A DNA stretch of 64,000 nt from FEN-1191 sp036490715 (GTDB lineage: Bacteria > Pseudomonadota > Gammaproteobacteria > Steroidobacterales > Steroidobacteraceae), in NCBI GenBank assembly GCA_036490715.1, contig DASXDL010000003.1, forward strand, positions 124,001-188,000, in the 5' to 3' direction. Made by a program: the position numbers and the translations under genes. This document shows positions 51,229-62,705 of this stretch, one piece after another; position 1 is the stretch's first letter, and the number at the start of each line of letters is the position of its first letter. The notes under the pieces were generated by a model that was not told the DNA's origin, made no database searches, and worked only from the letters and a program-made list of their open reading frames with translations.

Positions 51229-52725
51229 ATGAGCCTGACTTGCAAATGGCGCGCTCTGCCCTTCATCGCGCTCCAAGCTTTATTGCTCATTGTCGGTTGC
51301 GCGGTGGGTCCCAACTATAGAAAGCCCGCGGCTCCGGATGTCAGTGACTATACGGCCCACCCGGTCCTGAACACCGTCACCACTGCGAACGTCCAGGGCG
51401 GGGAAGCTCAACGCTTTGCCAACGGAAGCGACGTTGTCGGCGACTGGTGGACCTTGTTTCATTCCCAGCCGCTCAATGAGCTGATCGACCAATCGCTCGC
51501 AAACAGTCCCGACCTCAAGTCAGCTCAGGCAGCACTGCTCGTGGCAAGAGAGAATGTCCTGGCTCAACGGGGCGCCTACTATCCCAGTGTTACGGCAAGC
51601 TTCTCGGCCAGCCGCCAGAGACAATCAGGGCAACTCGCACCCACGCCCAATTCGAACGATTTTCTATACGATCTTTTCACCCCGCAGGTCGGCGTTTCGT
51701 ACGTTCCCGATGTCTTCGGTCTGAACCGTCGGACCGTTGAATCATTGAAGGCACAGGAACAGCAAGTTCGCTTCCAGATGATCGCGACTTATACGACCTT
51801 GACCGCCAATGTGGTGGTCACGGCGATTCAGCGGGGCTCGTTACAGATGCAGATTGATGCGACGCGCCAACTCATCGATATCAACTCCAGCATGCTGCAA
51901 ATCCTGCAAGACCAATTTGCCAAGGGTTATGTCAGTCGACTTGACGTTGCCGCACAGGAATCGCAGCTCGCGCAGGTCACCGCGACGCTGCCGCCGTTGA
52001 TCAAGCAATCAGCGCAGACAAGTGACCTTCTGGCAGTTCTGGCCGGTCGGTTTCCGAACCAGGCGGTAGCTGATCAATTCGAGCTTTCGAGTCTGCAATT
52101 GCCGCAGGAACTGCCGGTGAGCCTTCCTTCGGAGCTTGTCGCGCAACGCCCGGACGTGCTCCAGGCCGAAGCAAACCTGCACGCCGCCAGCGCCAAAATT
52201 GGCATCGCCGAAGCGAATCGACTGCCGAGTATTACACTGACCGCAGATGCCGGCAGCACGGCGTTGGCCATCGATCAGCTTTTCAGTCGGGGCACCGGCT
52301 TTTGGGGTGTGGGCGCAGCAGCGACCGCACCCCTTTTTCAGGGCGGGACACTTCTGCACCAGGAGCGCGCCGCGAAGGCGGCCTACGTTCAAGCCTCGGA
52401 ACAATACCGAAGCACCGTTCTGATCGCCTTTCAGAACGTTGCTGACACGTTGACGGCACTAGAACAGGACGCCGAAGCGCTGACGACTGCTGCGACCGCC
52501 GCAAATGCCGCCGACGTAGCACTGGATTTGGCCCGACGACAATGGCAGGACGGCTACGCCGGCTATCTTGCCGTGTTAAACGCTGAGCAATCCTATCAGC
52601 AGACTCGGATCAGCTTCATCCAGGCCCAGGCCAATCGTTATGCCGATACGGCGGCGTTGTTTCAGGCGCTGGGCGGTGGCTGGTGGCACCACGCAGATTT
52701 AGCCAATGATATTCGGGAAAAGTAA
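51229..52725 (+). CDS. Outer-membrane factor of RND metal efflux (CzcC/CusC-like)
   Basis: 498 residues from ATG 51,229. Lipobox LIVGC in the signal, then AVGPNYRKPAAPDVSDY, the NodT-type start. Two OEP repeats include LVAQRPDVLQAEANLHAASA. It forms the outer duct for the pump encoded downstream. It overlaps the next gene by 20 bases. Not closely similar in wording to the NodT protein at 37 kb, so an independent acquisition. Confidence 0.93.
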   Translation: MSLTCKWRALPFIALQALLLIVGCAVGPNYRKPAAPDVSDYTAHPVLNTVTTANVQGGEAQRFANGSDVVGDWWTLFHSQPLNELIDQSLANSPDLKSAQAALLVARENVLAQRGAYYPSVTASFSASRQRQSGQLAPTPNSNDFLYDLFTPQVGVSYVPDVFGLNRRTVESLKAQEQQVRFQMIATYTTLTANVVVTAIQRGSLQMQIDATRQLIDINSSMLQILQDQFAKGYVSRLDVAAQESQLAQVTATLPPLIKQSAQTSDLLAVLAGRFPNQAVADQFELSSLQLPQELPVSLPSELVAQRPDVLQAEANLHAASAKIGIAEANRLPSITLTADAGSTALAIDQLFSRGTGFWGVGAAATAPLFQGGTLLHQERAAKAAYVQASEQYRSTVLIAFQNVADTLTALEQDAEALTTAATAANAADVALDLARRQWQDGYAGYLAVLNAEQSYQQTRISFIQAQANRYADTAALFQALGGGWWHHADLANDIREK

Positions 52726-53908
52726 ATCATCTGGCGGAATACCGCCTTCAGAGCATCGGATTCAATTCAGGCGCACTAGCGAAGTTGCCGTCGTAGCGAT
52801 CGCAACAGTCATTTTGTTCACCGCCTGTTCATCCAAGACTGACAACAACTCACAGACATCATCCGTAGCTGCCAGCAACGTGACACTGACGTCAGTGCAG
52901 CGAGAACAAATCCACCTATTCACCGTTGAGCCGGCCAAATTTCGCAAGCGGATTGAGACCACCGGCGCGGTTGATTTCGACAGCGATCAGGCCACGAGCG
53001 TATTAGCACCCTTCTCCGGTCCGGTGTCGCGGCTGCTCGTCTCTCTCGGTGCCCAAGTCAAGGAAGGCGACGCGTTGGCGGTGGTGGATTCACCCGACTT
53101 TGCGACGGCCATCAGCGCTTATCGCAAAGCACTCGCCACCGCCCAGACCGACCGGCGGCTTGCCGACATGGACAACGATCTTATCCAGCATAACGGTGTC
53201 GCGCAGCGCGAAGCAGCGCAGGCGGAGACCGATGCCATTAACGCCGAAGCGGACCGCGACGCTGCCCGGCAAGCACTCGTCTCGCTGAAGGTTCAGCCTC
53301 AGGTCATCGAGGACATACAAGAAGGTCGGCCGATATCGCGGATCGAGGGAATCATTCGCTCGCCGATCGCAGGCACCGTTGTGGAAAAGCTGATCACTCC
53401 CGGAGAACTTCTGCAGACTGGCACAACGCCGTGTTTTACGGTCGCCGACCTTTCACGCGTCTGGGTCATGGCGCAACTTTTTGGTTCGGAACTCGCTTCG
53501 ATCAGCCCTGGCGATGCAGCCGAAGTGATAACCGGTATTGATTCCAATCACTTTTCTGGAACGGTGGACAACATCTCGGCGCTGGTCAACCCGGACACCC
53601 GCTCGGTGGCGGTCCGTGTGGTCGTCAAAAATCCGGGAGATCTGCTGAAGAAAGGGATGTACGTGCGGGTGCAGCTGCAGGCGCGCCAGGAGAGCAGCGG
53701 GCTGCTGGTCCCAGTTTCAGCGGTTTTGCGTGACGATGAAAACCTGCCGTTCGTCTATGTAGCCCAGCCTGACGGCAGCTTCGCGCGCGAGCACGTGACC
53801 CTTGGGTATCGTGCCGGGGACCAATATGAAATCCTCGCTGGACTGCAGGACGGAGACAGAATCGTGGTTGAAGGGGGGATCTTTGTTCAATTCATGCAAA
53901 GTCAATGA
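52706..53908 (+). CDS. RND efflux membrane fusion protein (CzcB/CusB-like)
   Basis: 400 residues. N-terminal membrane/lipoprotein signal (VAVVAIATVILFTACSS). Then a barrel-sandwich domain (LAPFSGPVSRLLVSLGAQVKEGD), a helical hairpin (residues about 130-185), SPIAGTVVEKLITPGELLQ and the beta-barrel and proximal domains. There is no Met-rich CusB N-terminus and no His-rich CzcB tail, so metal specificity is open. The end overlaps the pump start as ATGA. Confidence 0.92.
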   Translation: MIFGKSKSSGGIPPSEHRIQFRRTSEVAVVAIATVILFTACSSKTDNNSQTSSVAASNVTLTSVQREQIHLFTVEPAKFRKRIETTGAVDFDSDQATSVLAPFSGPVSRLLVSLGAQVKEGDALAVVDSPDFATAISAYRKALATAQTDRRLADMDNDLIQHNGVAQREAAQAETDAINAEADRDAARQALVSLKVQPQVIEDIQEGRPISRIEGIIRSPIAGTVVEKLITPGELLQTGTTPCFTVADLSRVWVMAQLFGSELASISPGDAAEVITGIDSNHFSGTVDNISALVNPDTRSVAVRVVVKNPGDLLKKGMYVRVQLQARQESSGLLVPVSAVLRDDENLPFVYVAQPDGSFAREHVTLGYRAGDQYEILAGLQDGDRIVVEGGIFVQFMQSQ

Positions 53909-56900
53909 GCGATCCTGCGCCGCCAACCGGAGCTGCGCCGCGAGCGACCTCGATCATGAACCGGGTCGTAGCCTCCTCGTTGCGGCAGCGTTTCCTGGTA
54001 GTCCTCATGACGCTGTTGTTGCTTGCCGCCGGGTTGCGGTCACTCGAGCGCCTGCCGATGGATGCCTATCCCGATCTCTCGCCGCCCCTGGTCGAGATCA
54101 TCACCCAATGGCCGGGGCACGCCGCCGAGGAAATTGAGCGGCTGATCACCGTTCCGGTCGAACTCGGGCTGAACGGCATTCCGCAGACGACCACAAAGCG
54201 TTCGATTTCGCTCTATGGATTGTCCGACGTCATCCTGACGTTTCAAAACCGCACGGATAACTACTTCGCCCGGCAGCAGGTCTTCAACCGCCTGGGGACT
54301 CTGAACCTGCCGAGCGGCGTGACCCCTTCGGTCGCGCCATTGTCCGCCCCATCGGGTCTGATCTATCGCTACGTGCTGCAGAGCCCGGACCGCTCGCCGA
54401 TGGAACTCAAGACATTCGAGGACTGGGTGGTCGAGCCCCAGTTCAGAGCCGTTCCCGGCGTCGCGGATGATTCGGGATTTGGCGGTGGAACCATGCAGTA
54501 TCAGGTACTGCTCGATCCGGCCAGGATTGCTGCGGTTGGCTTGTCGGTGCAGCAGGTGGAGACCGCTCTGGCAGCGAACAACGCCAACGCCGGCGGCGGA
54601 TTCTACTCGCAAGGCGGCCAGTTCTATTACGTGCGCGGCATGGGACGCCTGGACACTTTGCAGGATATCGGCAATGTCGTACTGGCGGTGCATGACGGCA
54701 CCCCGGTACTGCTGAAGGACGTCGGACGGGTGGTCATCGGCACTGCCCCACGGCTGGGCGAGTTTGGCTACGAGAAACAGGACGACGCCGTGGAGGGCGT
54801 CATCCTGATGCTCAAGGGCGAGAAGACTCAAGACGTGCTGAAGCGCGTTGAGGCGAAGACCAGGGAGCTCAACGACGAAATCCTGCCCAAAGACATCAAG
54901 GTTCATCCGTTCTACGACCTGAGCGATCTCATTGCGCTGACCACCAGGACCGTGGAACGCAACCTTTTGCAGGGCATGGTGCTGGTGATCGTGGTCCTCA
55001 TATTCTTTCTCTACGATTTTCGTGCGGGCTTAATCGTCGCTGTCACCATCCCGCTCTCTCTGTTGTTCGCATTTGTTTGTCTCGATCTCCAGGGTGCCTC
55101 GGCCAACCTGCTTTCCATCGGTGCGGTGGATTTTGGCATCCTGGTGGATGGCGCGATATTCATGGTGGAAAATATTTTCCGCCAGATCGCCGCGCGCCGG
55201 GGAACTGCGCTCAACGTCACGGAAATCATCAAGGCTGCAGCGGCAGAGGTCGACCGCCCGCTCTTCTATGCGGTCGCGGTGATCGTGGCCGGCTTCCTGC
55301 CTATCTATGTCTTGTCCGGCCCGTCCGGGACGCTGTTCAAACCGATGGCAGACACCATGATCTTCGCCTTGATCGGTTCCCTGATCGTCACGCTGTCGCT
55401 GCTGCCGGTGCTGTGTTCGTGGTCAATGCGGGAGGGCGTGTCGGAACGACGCAACGGCGCTTTCGAAGCCATCAAATCGATTTACTCGAAAGGGCTGGAT
55501 GTCAGTCTTGCCCATCCCTGGGGCACGACGTTCGCCGCGGCTATTCTGCTGGCAGGTTCGCTGCTGCTGGTCCCGTTCATCGGCGCCGAGTTCATGCCGA
55601 AGCTGGATGAAGGCGCGCTGTGGGTGCGCGCCACGATGCCCTACACCATTTCGTTTGACGAATCGGCCAAGATCGCTCCCAAGGTGAGGGAGATACTGCA
55701 TTCCTTTCCCGAAGTCACGACGGTCGCCTCCGAACTGGGCCGGCCGGACGACGGCACGGATGCGACCGGTTTCTTCAACGTCGAGTTCTACGTCGGCCTC
55801 AAACCTTACTCGCAATGGACCGGCGCTCGCCGCACAAAAGCTGCGCTGATCGAGGCCATCAATCAGAAGCTCGAGGCCTTTCCCGGGATCACCTTCAACT
55901 ACACCCAGCCGGCGGAGGACGCGGTTGACGAGGCGGAAACGGGGTTGAAGAGCGCGCTGGCTGTCAAGATATTTGGCTCCAATCTGGATACGCTCCAACA
56001 GAAAGGCAAAGCCATCAAACAGGTCCTGGAGCAGGTACGCGGAATCCGCGATGTCACGCTGGTGCAGGAACTCGGGCAGCCCAGCCTGACCATCCAGGTC
56101 GACCGCGCTCAGATTGCTCGTTTCGGTCTGAACGTCGCCGACATCAATGGCTTGATCCAAACAGCCATTGGCGGAGACGTCGCCACCCAGGTGGTGCAGG
56201 GAGAAAAGCAGTTTGATCTCGTTGTCCGCCTCGATCGCCAGTTCCGCGATAACCCCGAGGAAATCAGAAATATCCTGGTGGCGACGCCCGCCGGGCAACA
56301 AATTCCGCTCAAGGAACTCGCGGATATCCAGGTGACGAACGGCGCTTCTTTCATCTACCGCCAAAACGACTCGCGCTACATCGGCGTGCAGTTCTCGGTG
56401 GAAGGGCGCGATCTGGCCGGCGCAGTGGGCGATGCTATCCAGCAAGTCAGTGGAAAAGTTGCGTTGCCGCGCGGCTATCGTCTGGACTGGGGCGGTGAAT
56501 ACACGGAATACACGGCTTCGCGCCAGGAGCTGAATGTCATTCTACCGCTGACCTTGTTCCTGATATTCCTCCTGCTTTTCGCACTCTACAGCAACGCAAA
56601 ATTCCCGTTCATCACGGTGCTCGGCGTGCTGCTGTCGGCACCAGTGGGCGCCATCGTTGCCCTCTGGATCACCGCCACGCCGTTTTCCGTTTCCTCCGGC
56701 ATCGGCTTCCTCGCCTTGTTTGGCGTCTCGGTGCTGACAGCCGTCGTCTATATCTCCTATGTCAACGAACTCCGCAGCAGCGGCACGCCTCTCAACGAAG
56801 CCATTCGCCAGGGCGCGATCCTGCGGCTGCGCCCGATCATGATGACAGCGCTGGTGGCGGCGTTGGGCTTGTTGCCGGCGGCCCTGGCAACCGGCGTTGG

Positions 56901-57030
56901 CACGGACTCCCAAAGACCGTTTGCCCTGGTCATTGTCAGCGGCATGGTCTCGCGACTATTGATCAGCATCTTTCTGATGCCAGCGCTTTATGTCCTGGTG
57001 GCCCGTTCCGGCGATCGGCTGGAAGTGTGA
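53905..57030 (+). CDS. RND heavy-metal efflux pump, CzcA/CusA family
   Basis: 1041 residues with the RND plan: 12 TM helices and two large periplasmic loops. The proton-relay motif of heavy-metal members is AVDFGILVDGAIFMVEN. The MPYT box is conserved, but the second CusA methionine region reads GFFNVEFYV rather than a Met-containing one, so Cu+/Ag+ transport is not supported. A divalent metal is more likely. It acts with the two preceding gene products. Confidence 0.92.
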   Translation: MSDPAPPTGAAPRATSIMNRVVASSLRQRFLVVLMTLLLLAAGLRSLERLPMDAYPDLSPPLVEIITQWPGHAAEEIERLITVPVELGLNGIPQTTTKRSISLYGLSDVILTFQNRTDNYFARQQVFNRLGTLNLPSGVTPSVAPLSAPSGLIYRYVLQSPDRSPMELKTFEDWVVEPQFRAVPGVADDSGFGGGTMQYQVLLDPARIAAVGLSVQQVETALAANNANAGGGFYSQGGQFYYVRGMGRLDTLQDIGNVVLAVHDGTPVLLKDVGRVVIGTAPRLGEFGYEKQDDAVEGVILMLKGEKTQDVLKRVEAKTRELNDEILPKDIKVHPFYDLSDLIALTTRTVERNLLQGMVLVIVVLIFFLYDFRAGLIVAVTIPLSLLFAFVCLDLQGASANLLSIGAVDFGILVDGAIFMVENIFRQIAARRGTALNVTEIIKAAAAEVDRPLFYAVAVIVAGFLPIYVLSGPSGTLFKPMADTMIFALIGSLIVTLSLLPVLCSWSMREGVSERRNGAFEAIKSIYSKGLDVSLAHPWGTTFAAAILLAGSLLLVPFIGAEFMPKLDEGALWVRATMPYTISFDESAKIAPKVREILHSFPEVTTVASELGRPDDGTDATGFFNVEFYVGLKPYSQWTGARRTKAALIEAINQKLEAFPGITFNYTQPAEDAVDEAETGLKSALAVKIFGSNLDTLQQKGKAIKQVLEQVRGIRDVTLVQELGQPSLTIQVDRAQIARFGLNVADINGLIQTAIGGDVATQVVQGEKQFDLVVRLDRQFRDNPEEIRNILVATPAGQQIPLKELADIQVTNGASFIYRQNDSRYIGVQFSVEGRDLAGAVGDAIQQVSGKVALPRGYRLDWGGEYTEYTASRQELNVILPLTLFLIFLLLFALYSNAKFPFITVLGVLLSAPVGAIVALWITATPFSVSSGIGFLALFGVSVLTAVVYISYVNELRSSGTPLNEAIRQGAILRLRPIMMTALVAALGLLPAALATGVGTDSQRPFALVIVSGMVSRLLISIFLMPALYVLVARSGDRLEV

Positions 57031-57053
57031 CAGCTCGTCGCTTAGATCCAAAT

Positions 57054-57112
57054 CTGGCGGAGAGGGTGAGATTCGAACTCACGAAACCCGTGAAGGTTTG
57101 CCGGTTTTCAAG
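57054..57112. repeat. Right att repeat inside tRNA-Ser
   Basis: The second copy of the 59-bp perfect repeat (partner 50,980-51,038), here forming the 3' part of the intact tRNA-Ser gene, from the anticodon loop to CCA plus one base. Confidence 0.95.
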
Positions 57113-57144
57113 ACCGGTGCATTCAACCGCTCTGCCACCTCTCC
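57055..57144 (-). tRNA. tRNA-Ser (anticodon UGA)
   Basis: 90 bases with encoded CCA and the long variable arm of type II tRNAs. Acceptor GGAGAGG/CCTCTCC, anticodon loop CTTGAAA, T-arm GTGAGTTCGAATCTCAC. Its 3' end faces the metal-efflux island, showing that integration restored a whole gene. Confidence 0.97.
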
Positions 57145-57184
57145 GAACGCGTTGAACTGGTCGCGGCGCCGATTCTATCAGGGG

Positions 57185-58003
57185 CTACTTGGCTTCGGCC
57201 GGCGGCACGAACTGAATCAGCGAGCTGAGCATCCGCTGCAGCAGATCGCGCAGCGGTGAAGCCCGGGTGTCATCGTAGAGCGTGCGGTCCTCGTCCATAT
57301 AGGCCGCCTGAGTCAGTTCGATCTGCACCGCATGCACGTTCTTGGCCGGTGCTCCGTACTGGCGCGTGATGTAGCCGCCCTTGAAGCGGCCGTTGACCAC
57401 GCAGCTGAACTGCGTCTGCGAGCTGATGAGGTTGAACATCGGCATGATCATGTCAGGATGACAGGAGGCGCCATCGTCGGTGCCGACGTTGATGTCCGGC
57501 AGCGTCCCGGTGAAAAGGCGCGGAACACGACTGCGAACCGAATGCGCGTCGTACAGCAGCGCAAAGCCGAAGCGCGCACGCACCTCCTGGATCAACTGCG
57601 CCAGTGCCTGGTGATACGGCTGCCAGTAGCGCTCGCGCCGTGAGTCAACCTCGGAGGCCGGCAGCGCATCGACGCCACTGCCGTACAGCGGCTCGCCGGC
57701 AAACGTATGCGTCGGGCACAGGCCGGTGTTGGTCATCCCTGGATACAGCGATGCGCCATCCGGCGGTCGATTCAGGTCGATCACATAGCGCGAATACCGG
57801 GCGGCGATCACATTCGCACCCAGTTCCGGCAGGAAATCGTACAGACGATCCACGTTCCAGTCAGTGTCAGCCAGTGCGCGCGCCATCGGCGTGAATTCCC
57901 GTTCCAGCTGCTCCGGCACGCGCGTGCCCACGTGCGGCATGCTGACGATCAGCGGGCTTTCTCCCATGGTCAGTTGATAGACCGGATTGTCGGAATCAGG
58001 CAT
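57185..58003 (-). CDS. hutG: N-formylglutamate deformylase
   Basis: 272 residues. Family motifs: LIVSMPHVGTRVPE, DTDWNVDRLYDF, DLNRPPDGASLYPG and LLYDAHSVRSRVP. It releases formate and glutamate in the last step of the HutF route. It is last in hutF-U-H-G, 15 bases after hutH. Confidence 0.95.
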   Translation of the reverse strand: MPDSDNPVYQLTMGESPLIVSMPHVGTRVPEQLEREFTPMARALADTDWNVDRLYDFLPELGANVIAARYSRYVIDLNRPPDGASLYPGMTNTGLCPTHTFAGEPLYGSGVDALPASEVDSRRERYWQPYHQALAQLIQEVRARFGFALLYDAHSVRSRVPRLFTGTLPDINVGTDDGASCHPDMIMPMFNLISSQTQFSCVVNGRFKGGYITRQYGAPAKNVHAVQIELTQAAYMDEDRTLYDDTRASPLRDLLQRMLSSLIQFVPPAEAK

Positions 58004-58018
58004 CGTCAGAGGTCCCTC

Positions 58019-59562
58019 TCAATAGGCCAGCAATTGATCGTCGAGCAGGCCGCTGAAGCTGCCGGCTATCACCAATCGGCGCGCGGCCTCAATGTCGGGC
58101 GCGAAGAAGCGGTCGGACTGGTAGTGACGCACGCGCGAGCGCACCAGCCGCAGCGCCCGTTCGAGACTGCGCGAGCTGCGCGTCGGCCGATGAAACTCGA
58201 TGCCCTGCGCCGCCGCCATCAGTTCTATGGCGACCACGGTCGCCGCGTTGTCGGCCATATCAAGCAGCCGCCGTGCCGCATGGGTCGCCATCGACACATG
58301 ATCCTCCTGATTGGCGGAGGTTGGGATGCTATCAACGCTGGCCGGATGCGCCAGCGCTTTGTTCTCCGAGACTAGCGCCGCCGCAGTAATCTGCGTGACC
58401 ATGAAGCCGGAGTTGACGCCGCTGTTCTCCACCAAGAAAGGCGGCAGGCCGCTCATCTTGGGATCGATCAGCAGTGCCAGGCGACGCTCCGACAGCGAGC
58501 CGATCTCGGCCACTGCCAGCGCCAGCTGATCGGCGGCCAGGGCGACCGGCTCGGCGTGGAAATTGCCGCCCGAGAGCACCTCGCGCTGACGCGCGAACAC
58601 CAGTGGATTGTCGGTCACGGCATTGGCCTCGCGCTCCAGGATCTGGGCCACCGATCGCATGACATCCAGACAGGCGCCCATCACTTGCGGCTGGCAGCGC
58701 AGCGAATACGGATCCTGGACGCGATTGCAATCCATGTGGGAGGCGCGGATCCGGCTGCCCTGCAGTAGCCGGCGCAGGCTGGCGGCCACGCGGCGCTGCC
58801 CCTCCTGACGGCGAATCGCATGGATGCGCTCGTCGAACGGCACATCGCTGCCTTTGAGCGCATCGACCGACATGGCGCCGGCCACCATCGCCGCGGCGAA
58901 TACGTTTTCGATGGCAAACAAACCGGCCAGCGCCAAAGCGGTCGACACCTGCGTGCCATTGAGCAGTGCCAGCCCTTCTTTGGCCGCCAACCGCAGCGGC
59001 GCCATGCGCAGTTGCGACAGCGCCTTGTCGGCACGCAGCACACGATTGTGCCGCCGTACCTGGCCGACACCGATCAGCGCTGCTGCCAGATGCGCCAGCG
59101 GCGCCAGATCACCCGAGGCCCCGACCGAGCCCTTGCCCGGGATGCACGGATAGATTTCATTCTGCAATAGACGCTGCAGCGCCTGAATCGTCGCCGGCTG
59201 CACGCCGGAGTAGCCCTGCGCCAGGCTCGCGATCTTGAGCACCATGACCAGCCGCACGATCGCATCCGGCAACAGCGCCCCGGAGCCGGCGGCGTGCGAG
59301 AGCACCAGGTTTCGTTGCAACAGCTCGAGCTGATCGGACGGGATCTGGGTCTGCGCCAGTAGACCAAAGCCGGTATTGACGCCGTAGACCGTCTTACCGC
59401 TGGCGAGCATCTGATCGATCGCGCGCTGCGAGCGCCGCACCCGCTGCCAGTCGCGCGTTCCGAGCGTCACGCGCACCGGGGAGCGCAACGCCGCGCGCAG
59501 ATCATCCAGCGACAGCTCGCTCGCCTGCAAGCCGATGCGGGCCGTGCGGATCGGCGCGGCCA

Positions 59563-59563
<1 letters not shown>
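58019..59563 (-). CDS. hutH: Histidine ammonia-lyase
   Basis: 514 residues. The Ala-Ser-Gly that cyclises to the MIO cofactor is in GSVGASGDLAPLAH (about residue 145). YGVNTGFGLLAQTQI, the second domain (QDPYSLRCQPQVMG) and NFHAEPVA are also present. It converts histidine to urocanate. Its start shares one base with the hutU stop (TGATG). Confidence 0.97.
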
Positions 59564-61257
<1,694 letters not shown>

Positions 61258-61263
61258 GCCGTT

Positions 61264-62664
61264 TCACCCGGTTGTGGTCTCGTTCAGGGCCGCCCGCAGC
61301 GGCTGCCCGACGCGCTCCAAGGCGGCGCGATAATCCGCATCGATCTGCGCTTGCTGCGCGTGCCGGCCATCGCGGATCACCCAGCGTCCCGCGACCATCA
61401 CCTGGCGGGCAAGCGGCGCCTGTGCTCCGAACACCAGCGCACTGAGATAGTACGCAGGTGGCAGTTGCGGCCAGTCGCCCTCATCGTTATCAAACGTCAC
61501 GAAATCCGCACGGCCAGGCGCCGACGCGCGCGCCGGCGACCCCTGCCCCGCCGCCCGCCAGCCGCCGTCGAGCACGCTGCGGTAGAGCCGATCAGCCACG
61601 GCGGGCTCAGTAGTCGTGGACAGCACATTGCGGCGTCCGCGCAGCAGACGCAATGCCCATTCGAGCTGGCGCAGCTCCACGCAGGCGCTGCGCCCGATGT
61701 TGCTGTCCGAGCCGATTGCTAGCCGGCCGCCGGCATTGAGAAAATGCGCCGCGTCGGCACAGCCATCACCCAGGTCGGCTTCGGTGGTCGGGCACAGCAC
61801 CAGTGTCGCGCCGCTGGCGGCGATCTGTTCCAGTTCGCGCGCGGTGGTGTGGATCGCATGCACCAGTGCCCAGCGGTCATTGAGCAATCCACGTTCCGCC
61901 AGCAGCGCCACCGGCGACTGCCCGTAGTGATTGCGACAGGCGGCGACCTCCGCCGGCTGCTCGGCGACGTGGATATGAATCACGCGGCAACGCTCATCGC
62001 CGGCAAGCTCACTCGACACCGCGATGATGCTCTCCAGCTGCACCGCCCGCAGGCTGTGAAACGCGACGCCGAGCGTGACCGACGCGCCGGCGGGATAGCG
62101 CTGCCTCAACTCGCCCCAGTCGTGCAGGAACTCCTCGGTCGAGCGAATGAAGCGTGCCTGTCCGGCGGTGGGCGCGACGCCGCCAAAGTTACTGTGCTGA
62201 TACAACGTCGGCAGCAACGTCAGGCCGATGCCGGCGCGCTGCGCGCCGCGAACGATCGCCACATCGGCATCCAACGCCGCGCCCGCCTGATGCGCCAGCC
62301 GGTGCAGATAGAGAAATTCCACCACGCCGGTGTAGCCACCGCGCAGCAGTTCCAGATAGCAGCGCGCGGCGATCGCCTCCAGGTCCTGCGGCCCGATCTG
62401 CGCCGCCGCCGTGTACATGGCCTCGCGCCAGCTCCAGAAATCCTCGCTCGAGGCGCGGGCGCGCTGGGTCCACGCCGGCAGCAGCCGCTGAAAGGCGTGG
62501 CAATGCGCATCGGCAAGCCCGGGCAGCGTCAGCCCGGGGATCGGCGCGGCGCCCGCCGCCGCGGGCCCGGTGCCAACCACGTTGCCGGCGTCATCGATCT
62601 GCACGCCGACGTTGCTACGCCATCTCCCGTCAATCCACAGATTGGCAAAACTGACTGTCGGCAT
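61264..62664 (-). CDS. hutF: Formimidoylglutamate deiminase
   Basis: 466 residues, amidohydrolase fold. LPGLADAHCHAFQ (metal His pair), IHVAEQPAEVAAC, ALVHAIHTT and LAIGSDSNIGRSA match HutF. It makes N-formylglutamate and ammonia, so this organism uses the two-step HutF-HutG path rather than HutE. First gene of the leftward hut operon. Confidence 0.95.
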   Translation of the reverse strand: MPTVSFANLWIDGRWRSNVGVQIDDAGNVVGTGPAAAGAAPIPGLTLPGLADAHCHAFQRLLPAWTQRARASSEDFWSWREAMYTAAAQIGPQDLEAIAARCYLELLRGGYTGVVEFLYLHRLAHQAGAALDADVAIVRGAQRAGIGLTLLPTLYQHSNFGGVAPTAGQARFIRSTEEFLHDWGELRQRYPAGASVTLGVAFHSLRAVQLESIIAVSSELAGDERCRVIHIHVAEQPAEVAACRNHYGQSPVALLAERGLLNDRWALVHAIHTTARELEQIAASGATLVLCPTTEADLGDGCADAAHFLNAGGRLAIGSDSNIGRSACVELRQLEWALRLLRGRRNVLSTTTEPAVADRLYRSVLDGGWRAAGQGSPARASAPGRADFVTFDNDEGDWPQLPPAYYLSALVFGAQAPLARQVMVAGRWVIRDGRHAQQAQIDADYRAALERVGQPLRAALNETTTG

Positions 62665-62705
62665 CAGGACTGGCGCCCCCGCTCCGGGTACGCGATTCTA
62701 CTCGC
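62665..62705. promoter_or_regulatory. Divergent hut promoter gap
   Basis: Only 41 bases separate the hutF and hutI start codons. Both operons must be controlled from within this gap or from inside the coding ends. I see no clear -10/-35 pair or HutC-type palindrome, and no hutC gene is in the window. Confidence 0.4.

Larger units (their letters stand above)
51039..57053. mobile_element. Metal-efflux genomic island in tRNA-Ser
   Basis: About 6 kb between the two copies of the 59-bp repeat. It holds one operon (outer-membrane factor, fusion protein, RND pump) and nothing else. Base composition and codon use look less GC-rich than both flanks, most visibly at 52,700-53,000. No integrase is present; the 190 bases after the left repeat show no clear gene. 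It is a trimmed or trans-mobilised integrative island. Confidence 0.88.
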
